A stretch of 64,000 nucleotides of DNA from an uncultured cyanobacterium (GCA_903848645.1 CAINGU010000083.1:80023-144022); one strand, 5' to 3'. Positions 8,551-18,426 are shown, numbered from the stretch's first letter. Numbers and translations are program-made. The notes: a model not told the origin generated them from the sequence alone.

Positions 8551-9722
8551 AGCCAATATTTGTAAGCTGCATAGGCTAATGTGACTACACCAGTTATAAT
8601 AGCAGATTCATCAACTTCAAATTGCGGATGATGCAAGGGATGATTAATTATTCTATCTTCATAGCCTACACCTAAACGAAACATTGAACCAGGGGCGTGT
8701 TCTAAATAAACAGAAAAATCTTCTGCACCTAATGATGGTTCTGGTAAAATTTGTACACGTTCATTACTCCACGCTTCTTCTGCTGATGATTGTAATAATT
8801 GTGTTAAGGCATTATCGTTTTGAACACTGGGTACACCTTGACGATAATTAACTTGATATTTGGCATTATAAGAATTACAAACATTAGCAACTATATTTTC
8901 AATCCATTGTGGTAGTTTATCACGGGTTTCTGGATGAAGCGATCGCACTGTTCCTAATAGTTGGACTTTATCAGCAATTACATTTGGCGCTCTCCCGCCA
9001 TTAATTTGTCCAATACTCAATACTACGGGACGCAAAGGGTTTTGTGTACGACTAATCGCTTGCTGTAATGATGTAATTACTTGTGCAGCAATCCAAATAG
9101 CATCTATAGCTTCATGGGGACGCGCACCATGTCCAGATTCACCAATAATAATAATTTCTAAACTGTCTGCGGCTGCTGTTAGCGCACCATAGCGAATACC
9201 AACTGAACCAGCGGGAATGGAAGGAAAAACGTGCAACCCTAAAATAGCCGCAACATTATTCATAACTCCATCTTTTACCATCCAGTTTGCACCTTGGGCA
9301 ATTTCTTCGGCTGGTTGAAATAAAAATCTCACCTTTCCACCCAATTCTGAGGCGATTTGGGAAAGTACCATCGCTGTTCCCAAACCTACTGTAGTATGAA
9401 TATCATGGCCGCAAGCGTGCATGACTCCTTCAATCCGAGAAGCATATTCTAAACTTGTGCGTTCTTGTATGGGCAAAGCATCCATGTCAGTGCGAATTGC
9501 CAATATCCTATCACTAGGTTGAGTTCCTTGCAATTCACCGATAACACCTGTTTTGCCTATTCCTTCTTCTACGTGCAAGCCATTGGCAGATAATACACCT
9601 GCAATAAAAGCAGCGGTTTGATATTCTTCTCCGCTTAATTCTGGATGTGCATGAATATGGCGGCGAATTTCGACTAAGCGGGGTACTATATTTGTTGTTA
9701 AGTCTTTGATTCGGTTTAGCAT
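8535..9722 (-). CDS. M20 family amidohydrolase (M20D-type N-acyl-amino-acid / hippurate hydrolase)
   Basis: A 395-residue zinc-dependent amidohydrolase of the cytosol. Visible metal ligands and catalytic groups are RTDMDALP (D79), MHACGHDIHT (C104, H106) and PAEEIAQGA (the Glu pair). The Cys in the ligand set is typical of the M20D group, which removes acyl groups from amino acids or conjugates such as IAA-amino acids and hippurate. The dimerisation domain lies in the middle (GESGHGARPHEAIDAI). The true substrate is not known. The last codons overlap a dispersed palindromic repeat. Confidence 0.9.
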   Translation of the reverse strand: MLNRIKDLTTNIVPRLVEIRRHIHAHPELSGEEYQTAAFIAGVLSANGLHVEEGIGKTGVIGELQGTQPSDRILAIRTDMDALPIQERTSLEYASRIEGVMHACGHDIHTTVGLGTAMVLSQIASELGGKVRFLFQPAEEIAQGANWMVKDGVMNNVAAILGLHVFPSIPAGSVGIRYGALTAAADSLEIIIIGESGHGARPHEAIDAIWIAAQVITSLQQAISRTQNPLRPVVLSIGQINGGRAPNVIADKVQLLGTVRSLHPETRDKLPQWIENIVANVCNSYNAKYQVNYRQGVPSVQNDNALTQLLQSSAEEAWSNERVQILPEPSLGAEDFSVYLEHAPGSMFRLGVGYEDRIINHPLHHPQFEVDESAIITGVVTLAYAAYKYWLNSER

Positions 9723-10086
9723 GGCAATAATTTTAATTCATTAACCCTGTATTCCATCATAGAGAACTGCTTATAGCTAAAATGCTGCTAGTGTAACAAG
9801 ACAAGTTGGGAAATTTGCTACTTTGGCTAACCTTAAATATAAAGAAATAATTAAAAATATACAAAACTTATATAAATTGTTATTACAGAACTATGCAGAT
9901 GGGAATAAAGAGTGTATATTAGTCTCAACTTCAGTATACCGAAAGATTTATAGTCTACCAATTATGAGATGCCCCTGGTTCACAACTAAAAGAACCGGGG
10001 GTATCTGTGTTTTAGGGAACAGGGAATAGATCATGAAACTTCTGACTGGGCGCAGGCCCTGCGCCCCTACCTCCTGTTATAATTTT
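9723..10086. other. intergenic region with a hairpin and a repeat, no gene seen
   Basis: The 364 bases between two minus-strand genes hold no convincing gene. A GC-rich hairpin at 9969-10003 has arms GCCCCTGGTTC and GAACCGGGGG-type and could be a transcript end, although no T tract follows on either strand. The palindrome GGGCGCAGGCCCTGCGCCC lies at 10048-10066. Confidence 0.5.
10048..10066. repeat. GGGCGCAGG palindrome, copy 2
   Basis: This is the reverse complement of the palindrome at 4032-4050. It sits 20 bases past the stop codon of the kinase gene. Confidence 0.8.
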
Positions 10087-11781
10087 TTATCGCCAACCTA
10101 ACCAGCGCAAGCAAGGGACAATTAGGTAATAGCTTATACTTAAGCAAAAACTGATTAAGATACTCACCAGACTAAAGAAACCTATGGGTGAAAATATATT
10201 AAGGGCGTTAGGTTGACTGGAAAAATGGAATAAATGTAGTTCCAATCCTAACCGCACGAAAATAGCTATCAGGTTAGCACTACCTAAACCTGCGATTACA
10301 GCATAAGCTATTTGATGAGTGCGAAGACCTAAACCTAGACTTAAGAGGGGAAGTGATATCAAAATCCATATTCCCAAGCTTTCAGCAGGATTCTGAGTAG
10401 TGATGAATTGACAAGCTATCCAGCCTAAAGCATAACCCAGAAAACCCAGGAAAGCTGCCATGAGAAACCGCCGCTTTTGCCCAAAACAGCCGGATAAGGT
10501 TAATCCCCAAGCTGTTCCTGAACCTGCAAAACCATAAACTATAGTTTCTGCGGCCATATCAGGTTGCTTTTCGACTAAAGTTGGTAATTGATAGGCTAGT
10601 AATTCCAACCAGCGATCGCCTAAACTGGTATGGTAAGCCAGGAAAAAACCAATCATAGTCCCGATTCCCGCGCAGATGCTAGTCAGAATCATTACCCAAA
10701 TAGTCGCCAAACAAGCTAATAATAATTCCCATATTCCCTGAATTATAAATAAAGTGGTATTACCTATAGATTGAGTAAAATCAGCTACTGATTTTACTAC
10801 AGATTTACCCATGCGGCTAAATAAGCCTTCTTGTGAAGACGGGGAAGCAATATTTAGTAATCTTTTGTGAATAATAGCTGCATGGGCTGGACGCAATTTT
10901 ACATCATCCTGTACCATTTCATCGAGCAAATCTGCTAAATCCGGTTTAATCTGTTTGTAATTACGCCATTGTAGTTTTCCAGTTAAACCATCTTCCAAAT
11001 CTGATGGATACTTACCCGTAAGTAATTGAATCATTGTCCGTCCCAAAGCATAAAAATCTGCGGCAGGTCCCACATTACCGCCACGAATTTGTTCCTGGGG
11101 ACTATAGCCGGAGGAGTATAAGCGTGTAGAGGTGGGATGTGACCGCAAAACTGAACCACTAAATTGTTTAGCACCGCCAAAATCAATTAGTACCAATTGA
11201 TCACTTTTCGCAGGAGATACTGGTGTGGAAGTCCGCAACATTAAATTAGAAGGTTTTATATCTCGGTGAATAATTTGGCGTTTATGTAATTCCTGTAAAA
11301 TCTGTACAGCTTGAATAAACCAACTTATTACCAAATCTTCGGAACAACCTTGAGGAGAATTATTCAATACTTCCTCTAAAGTGTAGCCATTGATTTTTTC
11401 CATCACCAAACATGGTAATTGATGCGGTTTTGGGTTAACCAAATTGACTTGAAAATAACCGTCATTATCAACTTTAGGCACGCCAGAATTACGGAAACTA
11501 CTTAGAACTTCCGCTTCTTGAATGAACAATTCCAGTGCCTTGGGTGAAGTTTCTACCAGCACCTTCAGCACTTTTTCTGTCTGTGTCTTTTCATCCCAAA
11601 TTGTGTAAATTTGGGCAAATCCTCCCGCACCAAGAGGTTTAAGAGAGAAATAGCGGTCTAACAGATGCAGCGGTGCGCCACAACTGTTACAGAATTTGTT
11701 TCCCCAGGGTTGAGGATAGGGACGTTGACAATGGGGATTTATGCAGTTAACCGCACTCTGAGTTATCTGGGTCAAAACCAC
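10087..11781 (-). CDS. Ser/Thr protein kinase with N-terminal zinc ribbon and C-terminal membrane domain
   Basis: A 564-residue eukaryotic-type kinase. A zinc ribbon comes first (C13, C18, C31, C34: CINPHCQ and CNSCG), then the kinase domain with glycine loop GAGGFAQIY (51-59), Lys73 in VLKVL, catalytic loop HRDIKPSNL (172-180) and DFG at D210, so it should be active. The C-terminal 220 residues hold about four to six hydrophobic segments, placing the kinase on the cytosolic side of a membrane. Cyanobacteria have many such kinases with a 4-Cys start; their targets are mostly unknown. The gene stands alone. Confidence 0.92.
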   Translation of the reverse strand: MVLTQITQSAVNCINPHCQRPYPQPWGNKFCNSCGAPLHLLDRYFSLKPLGAGGFAQIYTIWDEKTQTEKVLKVLVETSPKALELFIQEAEVLSSFRNSGVPKVDNDGYFQVNLVNPKPHQLPCLVMEKINGYTLEEVLNNSPQGCSEDLVISWFIQAVQILQELHKRQIIHRDIKPSNLMLRTSTPVSPAKSDQLVLIDFGGAKQFSGSVLRSHPTSTRLYSSGYSPQEQIRGGNVGPAADFYALGRTMIQLLTGKYPSDLEDGLTGKLQWRNYKQIKPDLADLLDEMVQDDVKLRPAHAAIIHKRLLNIASPSSQEGLFSRMGKSVVKSVADFTQSIGNTTLFIIQGIWELLLACLATIWVMILTSICAGIGTMIGFFLAYHTSLGDRWLELLAYQLPTLVEKQPDMAAETIVYGFAGSGTAWGLTLSGCFGQKRRFLMAAFLGFLGYALGWIACQFITTQNPAESLGIWILISLPLLSLGLGLRTHQIAYAVIAGLGSANLIAIFVRLGLELHLFHFSSQPNALNIFSPIGFFSLVSILISFCLSISYYLIVPCLRWLGWR

Positions 11782-11990
11782 GAAAATACAAAGGCTGGAT
11801 CGATTTTAGCGTCTATTTCACTTTAGTTCTAGATATTCCTGTGAATAAAGCACAAAACTTTTATTTTTAACCTCTGCTGTGGAAAGTTATCAGCCTCTGG
11901 ATGCTTTATTATAGATACAAGCGAACCATTAAATTAACAAGAGGATAAGATAATTTGCAGATGATCTGAGGTCATAATTTCATCTTTCCG

Positions 11991-13595
11991 TTAACAACTA
12001 TATCCATCCCCAGTCATAGGAAAATTATAATCAGAAAAGATAGCATGATTACTATGATCACCGCTAGTTTCTTGATCAAGAACCTCAATAACTTTGTTAT
12101 AAATATCTTCCGCTTCTTGGGGAGAATCACCAATACTTGTTAGTCCCAATTTACCAAACTGGGAAAGGCAACCCATGAGATGAAAAACTGTACCTGTTTC
12201 CGTGCCACTGTCAAAATGTAATCTATGGTGAGCAATAATATCCATTAAGTCATTAGGTAATAATCCCTGATAACTAGGTTTTTGTAAATTGTCTGTGGCA
12301 ATATAATATTTTGGTCTACCTTGCTGACTATAAAATAAACCAGTGGATAAATCATAACGACCATTGGTTAATAATTTTAAAGTCATAAATGGGTGAGTTG
12401 TTCCCCCTTTGCGAAGGTTAATTTCAATGGCTTGAATATCCCATTTACCATCACCTTTATCAACAGTGACAAAATCCACTGCAAATCTTTCCAAAGCCCC
12501 TTTTTCTGCTAATTTTTTGCCAACTCTTAAACCTAATTCCTGTAATTCACAGCGGTAATTTTTATCCGCAGGAAAACGACAACCTATATAAATTTGTCCG
12601 TCTGGACCTCCTAAAATTTGGTCATGGGTAGAAAGGATTTCCACTTCTCCCGTCGGTGTAATTCTGCCTTGAACACTGGGAGAATGTTTAATTTCTCCTT
12701 CGATAAAACCTTCAACAATTGCCCCTAATTCGGGAATGCGTCCAGAGAAATTTGCCCAGGTTTCTTGTATAGATTGAAAACGTAAATAGAGAAAGAGATC
12801 GCTAATAGCTGCTACCCTGTGAATATGATCAGCTTTTCCCGGTGCAAAATCCATTATTTCTCTTAAATCTAATAGTGCATTTCCCTCTCCTGAAAACCCT
12901 TCATTCAACTTAATTACCATTCTTTGTAATGTCGGTTGACGTTCCCACAAATCAGCAGCAGCATTTGCTAAATCTTCCGAACTCCTAACTAACTCGCTAC
13001 CGTCTGGAAGGGGTACAGCACTTTCTTGGAAAATTTGTCTACTGCCACTTTTTGTTCCCCAAATTTGTAAATCTGGTGCAGCCGCATATAAAGGTACACC
13101 CAACTTTAAAGATAATTCTGCTTCCCAAAAAGTGGAATTATAACAGACCATAAAAGCTTTATCTAATCGTAAAGCCTTGTGAATTCTTTCTAATAACCGA
13201 GGACGTTCTAATATTTTTTGACTCAGAGGTTTTAAAGAAGCATCATAAGTAGAAAGTAATAATAACCGATGACGAGCATGAGAAAAAGGAATCCCCGGAA
13301 GTAATTGCAGATAATAGTCAATAATGCTAGGATGAAGTGGCATTGAAGTTACATAAATTAACCTAGTGCGGGGATTTCGTAACCGCATTAACGAAAAAAG
13401 TAACCTTTCCTCATAATGCTCACATCCTTCCACCTTAAGCAACTCTCGCTGATCTATACTCAAAGAAGGAATAATTAAAATATCCGCTTCGCTATTATCG
13501 AATAACTCGCTAGTTTTCCAGCGATCACGTAATGTTAATTGTAAATTACGAAACTTATCAATTTCCTGTAACTCATCAATCTTTAATGTCACCAT
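11991..13595 (-). CDS. ATP-grasp protein of the PGM1-related peptide ligase family
   Basis: A 534-residue protein with a pre-ATP-grasp domain (first 200 residues, ADILIIPSLSIDQRELLKVEG) followed by an ATP-grasp fold: the lysine strand MVIKLNEGFSGEGN, the acidic region and AIEINLRKGGTTHPF, which holds the E-x-N metal ligands. The family is named after PGM1, a peptide ligase of pheganomycin synthesis; cyanobacteria carry it widely as an orphan gene. The reaction (amide bond formation between a carboxylate and an amine) is inferred from the fold; the substrates are unknown. No biosynthetic cluster surrounds it. Confidence 0.8.
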   Translation of the reverse strand: MVTLKIDELQEIDKFRNLQLTLRDRWKTSELFDNSEADILIIPSLSIDQRELLKVEGCEHYEERLLFSLMRLRNPRTRLIYVTSMPLHPSIIDYYLQLLPGIPFSHARHRLLLLSTYDASLKPLSQKILERPRLLERIHKALRLDKAFMVCYNSTFWEAELSLKLGVPLYAAAPDLQIWGTKSGSRQIFQESAVPLPDGSELVRSSEDLANAAADLWERQPTLQRMVIKLNEGFSGEGNALLDLREIMDFAPGKADHIHRVAAISDLFLYLRFQSIQETWANFSGRIPELGAIVEGFIEGEIKHSPSVQGRITPTGEVEILSTHDQILGGPDGQIYIGCRFPADKNYRCELQELGLRVGKKLAEKGALERFAVDFVTVDKGDGKWDIQAIEINLRKGGTTHPFMTLKLLTNGRYDLSTGLFYSQQGRPKYYIATDNLQKPSYQGLLPNDLMDIIAHHRLHFDSGTETGTVFHLMGCLSQFGKLGLTSIGDSPQEAEDIYNKVIEVLDQETSGDHSNHAIFSDYNFPMTGDGYSC

Positions 13596-13890
13596 ATCCC
13601 CAACCTGATATTACTTCCCATACTACTTTCCTACCTAATATATACCCCAAGAGAGAGTGCAAATAAAGATTGTAAATGTATCGTTTTGTTAAATATAAAA
13701 ATCTCTATCTCTTCTTTCTCTACCTCCGTTACCTCTATGCCTCTGCGGTTAGTTAAAAAAGATTACAGTCCGCTACACAAACGATTGCGATCTTAATTAC
13801 TAAAAACTTCAGACTAAAGAGAGATGAATAAATATTTAATAACTAATACAATCACAAAATGGGAATAGATAAATATTAAAAAATCCACTT

Positions 13891-14148
13891 ATGGCATCTC
13901 CACAACCATTACATGATACAGAATTAGTAGATTGTGCTAGAGCAAATGCTAACCAGGGAATAGAAACCGCTGCGTGTCAGTGTGGTTATGGGGATGATAT
14001 TAATACATTTGCTCAAGAATTACGTCAAGCTTGTGAAAAAATGAATTTGCAAGTTAAAGAACTCAAAGAACTGATTACCGATCAGGATATGATATTAAAA
14101 CTGGGGACTGGAGAAATTATTGCCCCCAATACAGCATCAGAACTTTAA
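13891..14148 (+). CDS. small cyanobacterial protein of unknown function
   Basis: An 85-residue soluble protein with four cysteines (C16, C29, C31, C48) and a helical C-terminal half (FAQELRQACEKMNLQVKELKELI). I recognise it only as a type of small conserved cyanobacterial protein. It is flanked by long non-coding stretches on both sides, so it is probably its own transcript. The composition is coding-like and it has no membrane segment. Confidence 0.6.
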   Translation: MASPQPLHDTELVDCARANANQGIETAACQCGYGDDINTFAQELRQACEKMNLQVKELKELITDQDMILKLGTGEIIAPNTASEL

Positions 14149-14483
14149 CACTCTCCTTTTGTGGCAAATTTTCAAATCATAAAAATTGCAATTTGTCAAT
14201 TATTTAGCAAAAGAATATTACTGAAAGCTTGATAACTGCGTGTAGTGTCACCACAACATAGCGCAATTCGAGCAGAAAACAAATCAACTTATTTATTGAT
14301 TTTATCCTCAAAAATGGTAAAATATATAGAAAAACAGACTTGTTCTAGTACACAACGGCGTAAGTCAACCAACCATTAAAAATTTGACAAAAGCTTGTGT
14401 AATCTGCTTTTTTAAGTTTTAATTTTTAAGTTTTAATTCCGCACTGCGGTACTAGCTTCGGTCTCAATAGCAAAGGTTTAGAG
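14149..14483. other. intergenic region, no gene seen
   Basis: This is a 335-base stretch before the site-2 protease gene. It is AT-rich, with no repeat family I recognise and no open frame of note. The promoter of the protease should lie here. Confidence 0.4.
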
Positions 14484-15971
14484 ATGTTGACTTCATCGGA
14501 AACTCCTATAATTGCAGCCATTGTGCTGATAGCGTCCGGCATTTTAGGCTGGGGCTTTTATCGCGCCAGACCTTTTGGTAAACTAGGTATCTTAGCCTGG
14601 TTACAATCCGTAGTCTTAATGACTCCCTGGCTTTTGTTCTTTGGATTATTTGCTGCTGGGATTTATATCAACATCGTTGGTATCTTGTTCTTAGTAGTAG
14701 CTTCCGCTGGATTGTATATTTTCCTGGGCAGAAAATTACGGGACGCGGGACAAGATGCTATTCTCAAACAACGGGCAACAGATAGACTCGCTGCCCAAAC
14801 TGCAAGCGAAGGTGATAAAGACAGTTCAGTTGTAGTCCCAGAACTGCAATTAGCACCAACCCCCATACCTGAAGCAGATTTAAGCCTAATTAGAGGCATT
14901 TTCGGTATTGACACATTTTTTGCCACCGAAACTATTCCCTACCAAGAAGGAGTAGTTTTTAAAGGCAACTTGCGGGGAGAACCTGAAGCCGTTCACAACC
15001 GACTGACGAAAACTTTACAAGAACGGTTAGATGATAAATATCGGCTGTTTTTGGTAGAAGATACTGACAGTAAACCTGTGATGATTGTTCTCCCTAGCCG
15101 CACAGACCCCCAGCGCACCCAATTAGCACAAAAAGCTTTTGCGGTGATTTTATTGATAGCAACCATCGCTACCAGCTTAGAAGTGGGGGGTATATTACAG
15201 AATTTCGATTTATTCAGTAACCCCGAACGCTTTGCAGAAGCTTTACCTATTGCTTTGGGTTTATTGGTAATTTTGATATCTCACGAAATCGGACATTGGT
15301 TATTAGCGCGTCGTCACCAAGTCAAATTAAGTTGGCCGTTCTTTTTACCAGCGGTGCAAATTGGTTCTTTTGGGGCAATTACTAGATTTGAGTCCCTTGT
15401 CCCTAGCCGTAATGCTTTATTTGATATTGCTTTGGCTGGCCCGGCTTTTGGTGGGATTACTTCTTTATTATTACTGGTAATAGGGTTGCTACTTTCCCAC
15501 CCAGGGAGTTTATTTCAATTACCCAATCAGTTTTTCCAAGGTTCAATTTTAGTCGGTAGCTTGGCACGGGTTGTCCTCGGTTCGGCTTTACAATCTCCGC
15601 TGGTGAATATTCATCCTTTGGTAATTGTTGGTTGGTTAGGATTAGTTATCACTGCATTGAATTTAATGCCCGCTGGACAATTAGACGGGGGGCGGATTGT
15701 GCAAGCAATTTATGGTCGCAAAACCGCAGGGAGAACCACTTTTGCAACGATAGTTTTACTGGCTATCGTATCATTAGGTAATCCTTTAGCGATGTATTGG
15801 GCAATTGTGATTTTGTTTTTACAACGGGATTTAGAACGCCCTAGTTTAAATGAAATCAGTGAACCAGATGATGCTAGGGCGGCTTTATGTCTTTTGGCTT
15901 TGTTTTTAATGATTGCTACTCTTTTACCTTTAACTCCGGCTTTAGCTGGGCGTTTGGGTATCGGTAGTTAG
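14484..15971 (+). CDS. site-2 protease family (M50) membrane metalloprotease, EGY-like
   Basis: A 495-residue intramembrane zinc protease. The zinc motif is H267-E268-I-G-H271 inside a membrane segment and the third ligand is D401 in LMPAGQLDGGR, the counterpart of the N-P-D-G motif. An N-terminal domain of about 200 residues with two membrane helices precedes the core, as in the EGY-type proteases of plants and cyanobacteria. Site-2 proteases cut membrane-bound regulators to release signals. The substrate is unknown. The gene is convergent with the GHL10-type gene, with a heptameric repeat between them. Confidence 0.92.
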   Translation: MLTSSETPIIAAIVLIASGILGWGFYRARPFGKLGILAWLQSVVLMTPWLLFFGLFAAGIYINIVGILFLVVASAGLYIFLGRKLRDAGQDAILKQRATDRLAAQTASEGDKDSSVVVPELQLAPTPIPEADLSLIRGIFGIDTFFATETIPYQEGVVFKGNLRGEPEAVHNRLTKTLQERLDDKYRLFLVEDTDSKPVMIVLPSRTDPQRTQLAQKAFAVILLIATIATSLEVGGILQNFDLFSNPERFAEALPIALGLLVILISHEIGHWLLARRHQVKLSWPFFLPAVQIGSFGAITRFESLVPSRNALFDIALAGPAFGGITSLLLLVIGLLLSHPGSLFQLPNQFFQGSILVGSLARVVLGSALQSPLVNIHPLVIVGWLGLVITALNLMPAGQLDGGRIVQAIYGRKTAGRTTFATIVLLAIVSLGNPLAMYWAIVILFLQRDLERPSLNEISEPDDARAALCLLALFLMIATLLPLTPALAGRLGIGS

Positions 15972-15997
15972 GAATTTTGGCGTTGCATAGAATTATG

Positions 15998-16033
15998 TTT
16001 CGCGCAAAGACGCAAAGGAGCAAAGGCGCAAAG
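15998..16033. repeat. short tandem heptamer-type repeat (CGCAAAG), copy 1
   Basis: The start TTTCGCGCAAAGACGCAAAG is followed by more GCAAAG words. The same sequence is found at 17348-17383 and, shortened, at 28493-28512. It belongs to the short tandemly repeated repetitive class known from heterocystous cyanobacteria. Confidence 0.85.
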
Positions 16034-16100
16034 TTTACGAGTTTAAATTTTTCACTTTCATCCTTTAATTCTGCAACGCCAGATTTTCTTTACCAATTAT

Positions 16101-17318
16101 TTACGGTTTCCAATTTGCTAATAGGTTGGGGTAGTTTGTTGGTGTGGGGAATATTTTCTGCCATGTTTGTTGGCGTTGTTGGGGTTTTTCTTGACTCATG
16201 TTCCAGAGGGTTTCGTAGAAGAAGAAGGAAACACCGTCAAATTTTCTCTCTCGCACTTTTTCTATTTGGGTTTTAATTTGTTCCATTGGAACTGTGCGAT
16301 TTTTCAAACCACTTAAAATCCCAATGCTGACGGGAATATGAGTTTGGGCTTGTTTGACTTCTGGATATTCTAATTCGCTGATAAAGACGTTTAAATCATT
16401 GCGATAAATTTGTAAAACTAGGTCTTCAATGATTCCCATTCTTTCCCATTTCTGCCAATCTGCAAGAAAGTATTCATAGGAAAAACGCTGGGGATTAGGC
16501 GCAACGGAAACGATACAATCTTTTTTATTAGCTTTAATTGCTGTAAATACCCGCTTCATAAAGTCGGTAATTTTGTTCGCTCTCCAACTTACCCATTCTG
16601 GATCTTTGAAGTCTGCGGGGGGAAGTTTTCCTTGGTGTTCTTTCTTGTATAATGCTGTGGTGTAGGCATCATATCCTAGTTCTGATGGTAAGCCGAAATG
16701 GTCATCAAATTGAATCCCATCAATATCGTAATTTTTAACTATTTCTACTATCAAATCTTGGATAAATTGTTGCACTTCGGGACGAAAGGGATTTAACCAA
16801 ACTCGGTTATGTATGCCTTCTTTAACTATTTTTGTGCCATCTCTGCGGTTTGTCAACCAAGTAGGACGATTTTTAGCTAAAAGGGAATCAGCAGGTGCCA
16901 TAAAGCCAAATTCAAACCAGGGAATTACTGTTAAATTTTGTTTATGTCCCTCAGATATTACTTCTTTGAGCATATCTCGCTTTTGGAGTCCGGGGGTGGG
17001 GTCAACTGCTTTACCAATGACTTTGGCTGCGACTTTGCTAGGATATAGTGTATATCCCCAATTCCAGACGGCGGGATAAACGGTGTTAAAGTTGAGTTGT
17101 TGTAATGTTCGTAAACTTTGTTTTAGTCTATTACTCTCAAATAAAACATCACTATCAATATTTGTTAGCCATACTCCCCGTAATTCTGTTGATTTAGGAA
17201 TTTGGGCATTTAAGGGGAATGATAGCATAATGAAAGCGACCATACTCACGGCCATCATAGCTGCTAAAAATCCTAGTTTTTTAGTTTGACGTTGCCATTT
17301 TAGAGATATTTTTTTCAT
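16101..17318 (-). CDS. GHL10/DUF187-type glycoside hydrolase-like protein
   Basis: A 405-residue exported or membrane-anchored protein. One hydrophobic segment near the N-terminus (residues about 14-37, FLAAMMAVSMVAFIMLSFPL) acts as signal peptide or anchor. The rest is a TIM barrel of the YngK/YddW type: RGVWLTNIDSDVLF, LNFNTVYPAVWNWG, VIPWFEFGF, YDIDGIQFDDHFG and DGVSFFFYETLW. The DGIQFDDH strand carries the presumed catalytic acidic residues. Family members are thought to act on peptidoglycan or other glycans outside the cell. It ends convergent to the site-2 protease gene. Confidence 0.88.
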   Translation of the reverse strand: MKKISLKWQRQTKKLGFLAAMMAVSMVAFIMLSFPLNAQIPKSTELRGVWLTNIDSDVLFESNRLKQSLRTLQQLNFNTVYPAVWNWGYTLYPSKVAAKVIGKAVDPTPGLQKRDMLKEVISEGHKQNLTVIPWFEFGFMAPADSLLAKNRPTWLTNRRDGTKIVKEGIHNRVWLNPFRPEVQQFIQDLIVEIVKNYDIDGIQFDDHFGLPSELGYDAYTTALYKKEHQGKLPPADFKDPEWVSWRANKITDFMKRVFTAIKANKKDCIVSVAPNPQRFSYEYFLADWQKWERMGIIEDLVLQIYRNDLNVFISELEYPEVKQAQTHIPVSIGILSGLKNRTVPMEQIKTQIEKVRERKFDGVSFFFYETLWNMSQEKPQQRQQTWQKIFPTPTNYPNLLANWKP

Positions 17319-17347
17319 TGCTTATCCCTGGTTTGTTAAATTTAGTG

Positions 17348-17383
17348 TTTCGCGCAAAGACGCAAAGGAGCAAAGTCGCAAAG
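17348..17383. repeat. CGCAAAG heptamer-type repeat, copy 2
   Basis: It begins TTTCGCGCAAAGACGCAAAG like copy 1 and differs from it by one base further on (AGTCGC for AGGCGC). It lies between two minus-strand genes. Confidence 0.85.
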
Positions 17384-17407
17384 GAAGAAATAGATTAATT
17401 TGGAGTT

Positions 17408-17938
17408 TTATTGTGTCAACCCAACCTTGTATATTAGAGGTATGTTAGAAGAAGTAGTCGTTTGGCTTACAGTATCTCTTTTCTGCTGTTTCAATTTAAG
17501 CAGTTCTTTGGCTTGAAGCAATTGAATTTCACTATTTAAACGGTTGTAAGTTGCTTGAAGTACATACTCTAGACCACCATTATACATAGGGTCGGAAGCC
17601 ATACTTCGTCTAAATTCTTCTATTCGTTTGGCAATTTTAACTTGCTGTTCTCGAAGCATGATTTCTTCTGATGTAATCGCTAATGGAATGAGTTGAGCAG
17701 ATGATAAAATCGAACCATCGTCTAATGTAGAAGACATTGTTAGAGATGGCTTTAAAGAGAGACTTCCAGTTGTTGGTTGTTGTTGGGATACTTTAGAGGA
17801 TGAGATATTTGAATATGCTAAATTTGTCTGCTGTGATTGAGATATTTGTGGAAAAAAGGCAATACAACTGAAAAGTGTAATGAACACACAAACAAATAGC
17901 AAATTTTTTACCCATTTCTCTTTAATCCAGCCAATCAT
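17408..17938 (-). CDS. exported or membrane-anchored protein of unknown function
   Basis: From the ATG at 17938 the protein has 176 residues. This start is chosen because GAGGAG lies six bases before it; an upstream ATG at 17974 has no such site. The N-terminus is a signal anchor (KNLLFVCVFITLFSCIAFF). A low-complexity Ser/Gln region follows, then a helical region (EEIMLREQQVKIAKRIEEFRRSM and LNSEIQLLQAKELLKLKQQK) likely to form a coiled coil. No known domain is visible. Its 3' neighbour on the same strand is the GHL10-type gene. Confidence 0.6.
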   Translation of the reverse strand: MIGWIKEKWVKNLLFVCVFITLFSCIAFFPQISQSQQTNLAYSNISSSKVSQQQPTTGSLSLKPSLTMSSTLDDGSILSSAQLIPLAITSEEIMLREQQVKIAKRIEEFRRSMASDPMYNGGLEYVLQATYNRLNSEIQLLQAKELLKLKQQKRDTVSQTTTSSNIPLIYKVGLTQ

Positions 17939-17994
17939 AAAAAACTCCTCAAAAGGTTGTTTGTCAAAAAACAAATGTAATAATACCTAATTTT

Positions 17995-18106
17995 ATTCTA
18001 TTAAACAACAAAATCAAACAAATAATGCGCCATTTCCAACTTAGAACAAGCCGGAATTTCTACCTCTCTTCCTAACCTATCTAAAAACACCGCTTGATTA
18101 TTATCA
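17995..18106 (-). pseudogene. duplicated 3' end of coaBC
   Basis: These 112 bases match 18431-18542, the true end of coaBC, with four differences by eye. On the minus strand they encode the last 34 or so residues of CoaBC ([19 protein letters not shown] and stop). Two adjacent codons differ (K-S to R-L) and one Leu is Val, all acceptable changes. There is no start; it is a tail fragment only. The pair of tails encloses the Phd-type antitoxin gene. Confidence 0.93.
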
Positions 18107-18130
18107 ATAACTCAAAGTTTATATTATAGT

Positions 18131-18150
18131 GTACTTAAGTGTACACAATT
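18131..18150. promoter_or_regulatory. possible operator of the Phd-type antitoxin
   Basis: GTGTAC occurs twice in direct orientation around a TTAA, and the palindromes ACTTAAGT and GTGTACAC overlap there, 16-35 bases before the antitoxin ATG. Phd/YefM proteins usually bind such short palindromes to repress their own gene. The match to function is inference. Confidence 0.3.
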
Positions 18151-18165
18151 TGTCAATTCACTATT

Positions 18166-18426
18166 ATGGACATCCAATCTGTAGGCATCAAAGAATTTCG
18201 GGCTAATTTACATAAGTACACACAACAAACATCTGAACCAATCGCAATTACTTCTCATGGAGTGCCAATAGGTTACTACATACCAACACAACCTACTCCT
18301 CAAAAACAAGATTTAATGGCTTTACAAGCAGCAGTCCAAAAAATCCAACAATTGCTGGAAACAAGAGGTATTAGTGAAGATGAATTATTTGCCGATTTCC
18401 AGAATGCTAACGAAAGTACAATATAA
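18166..18426 (+). CDS. type II antitoxin of the Phd/YefM family, without a toxin
   Basis: An 86-residue protein whose first half is the Phd/YefM DNA-binding and dimer fold (SVGIKEFRANLHKYTQQTSEPIAITSHGVPIGYYIPTQ). The second half is helical and would bind a toxin. The ATG at 18166 is preferred over a GTG at 18139, since family members begin at this point. No toxin gene follows: the next sequence is the coaBC end, on the other strand. The gene is held between two 112-bp copies of the coaBC tail, which marks it as an inserted cassette. Confidence 0.82.
   Translation: MDIQSVGIKEFRANLHKYTQQTSEPIAITSHGVPIGYYIPTQPTPQKQDLMALQAAVQKIQQLLETRGISEDELFADFQNANESTI

Noticed and set aside
9823..10029. 68-residue plus-strand frame
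   Set aside because: It starts at a non-ATG codon without a ribosome binding site and runs through a hairpin; the composition is that of AT-rich spacer.
15977..16276. 99-residue plus-strand frame after the site-2 protease gene
   Set aside because: Its first part is the CGCAAAG repeat and its second part is antisense to the GHL10-type gene.
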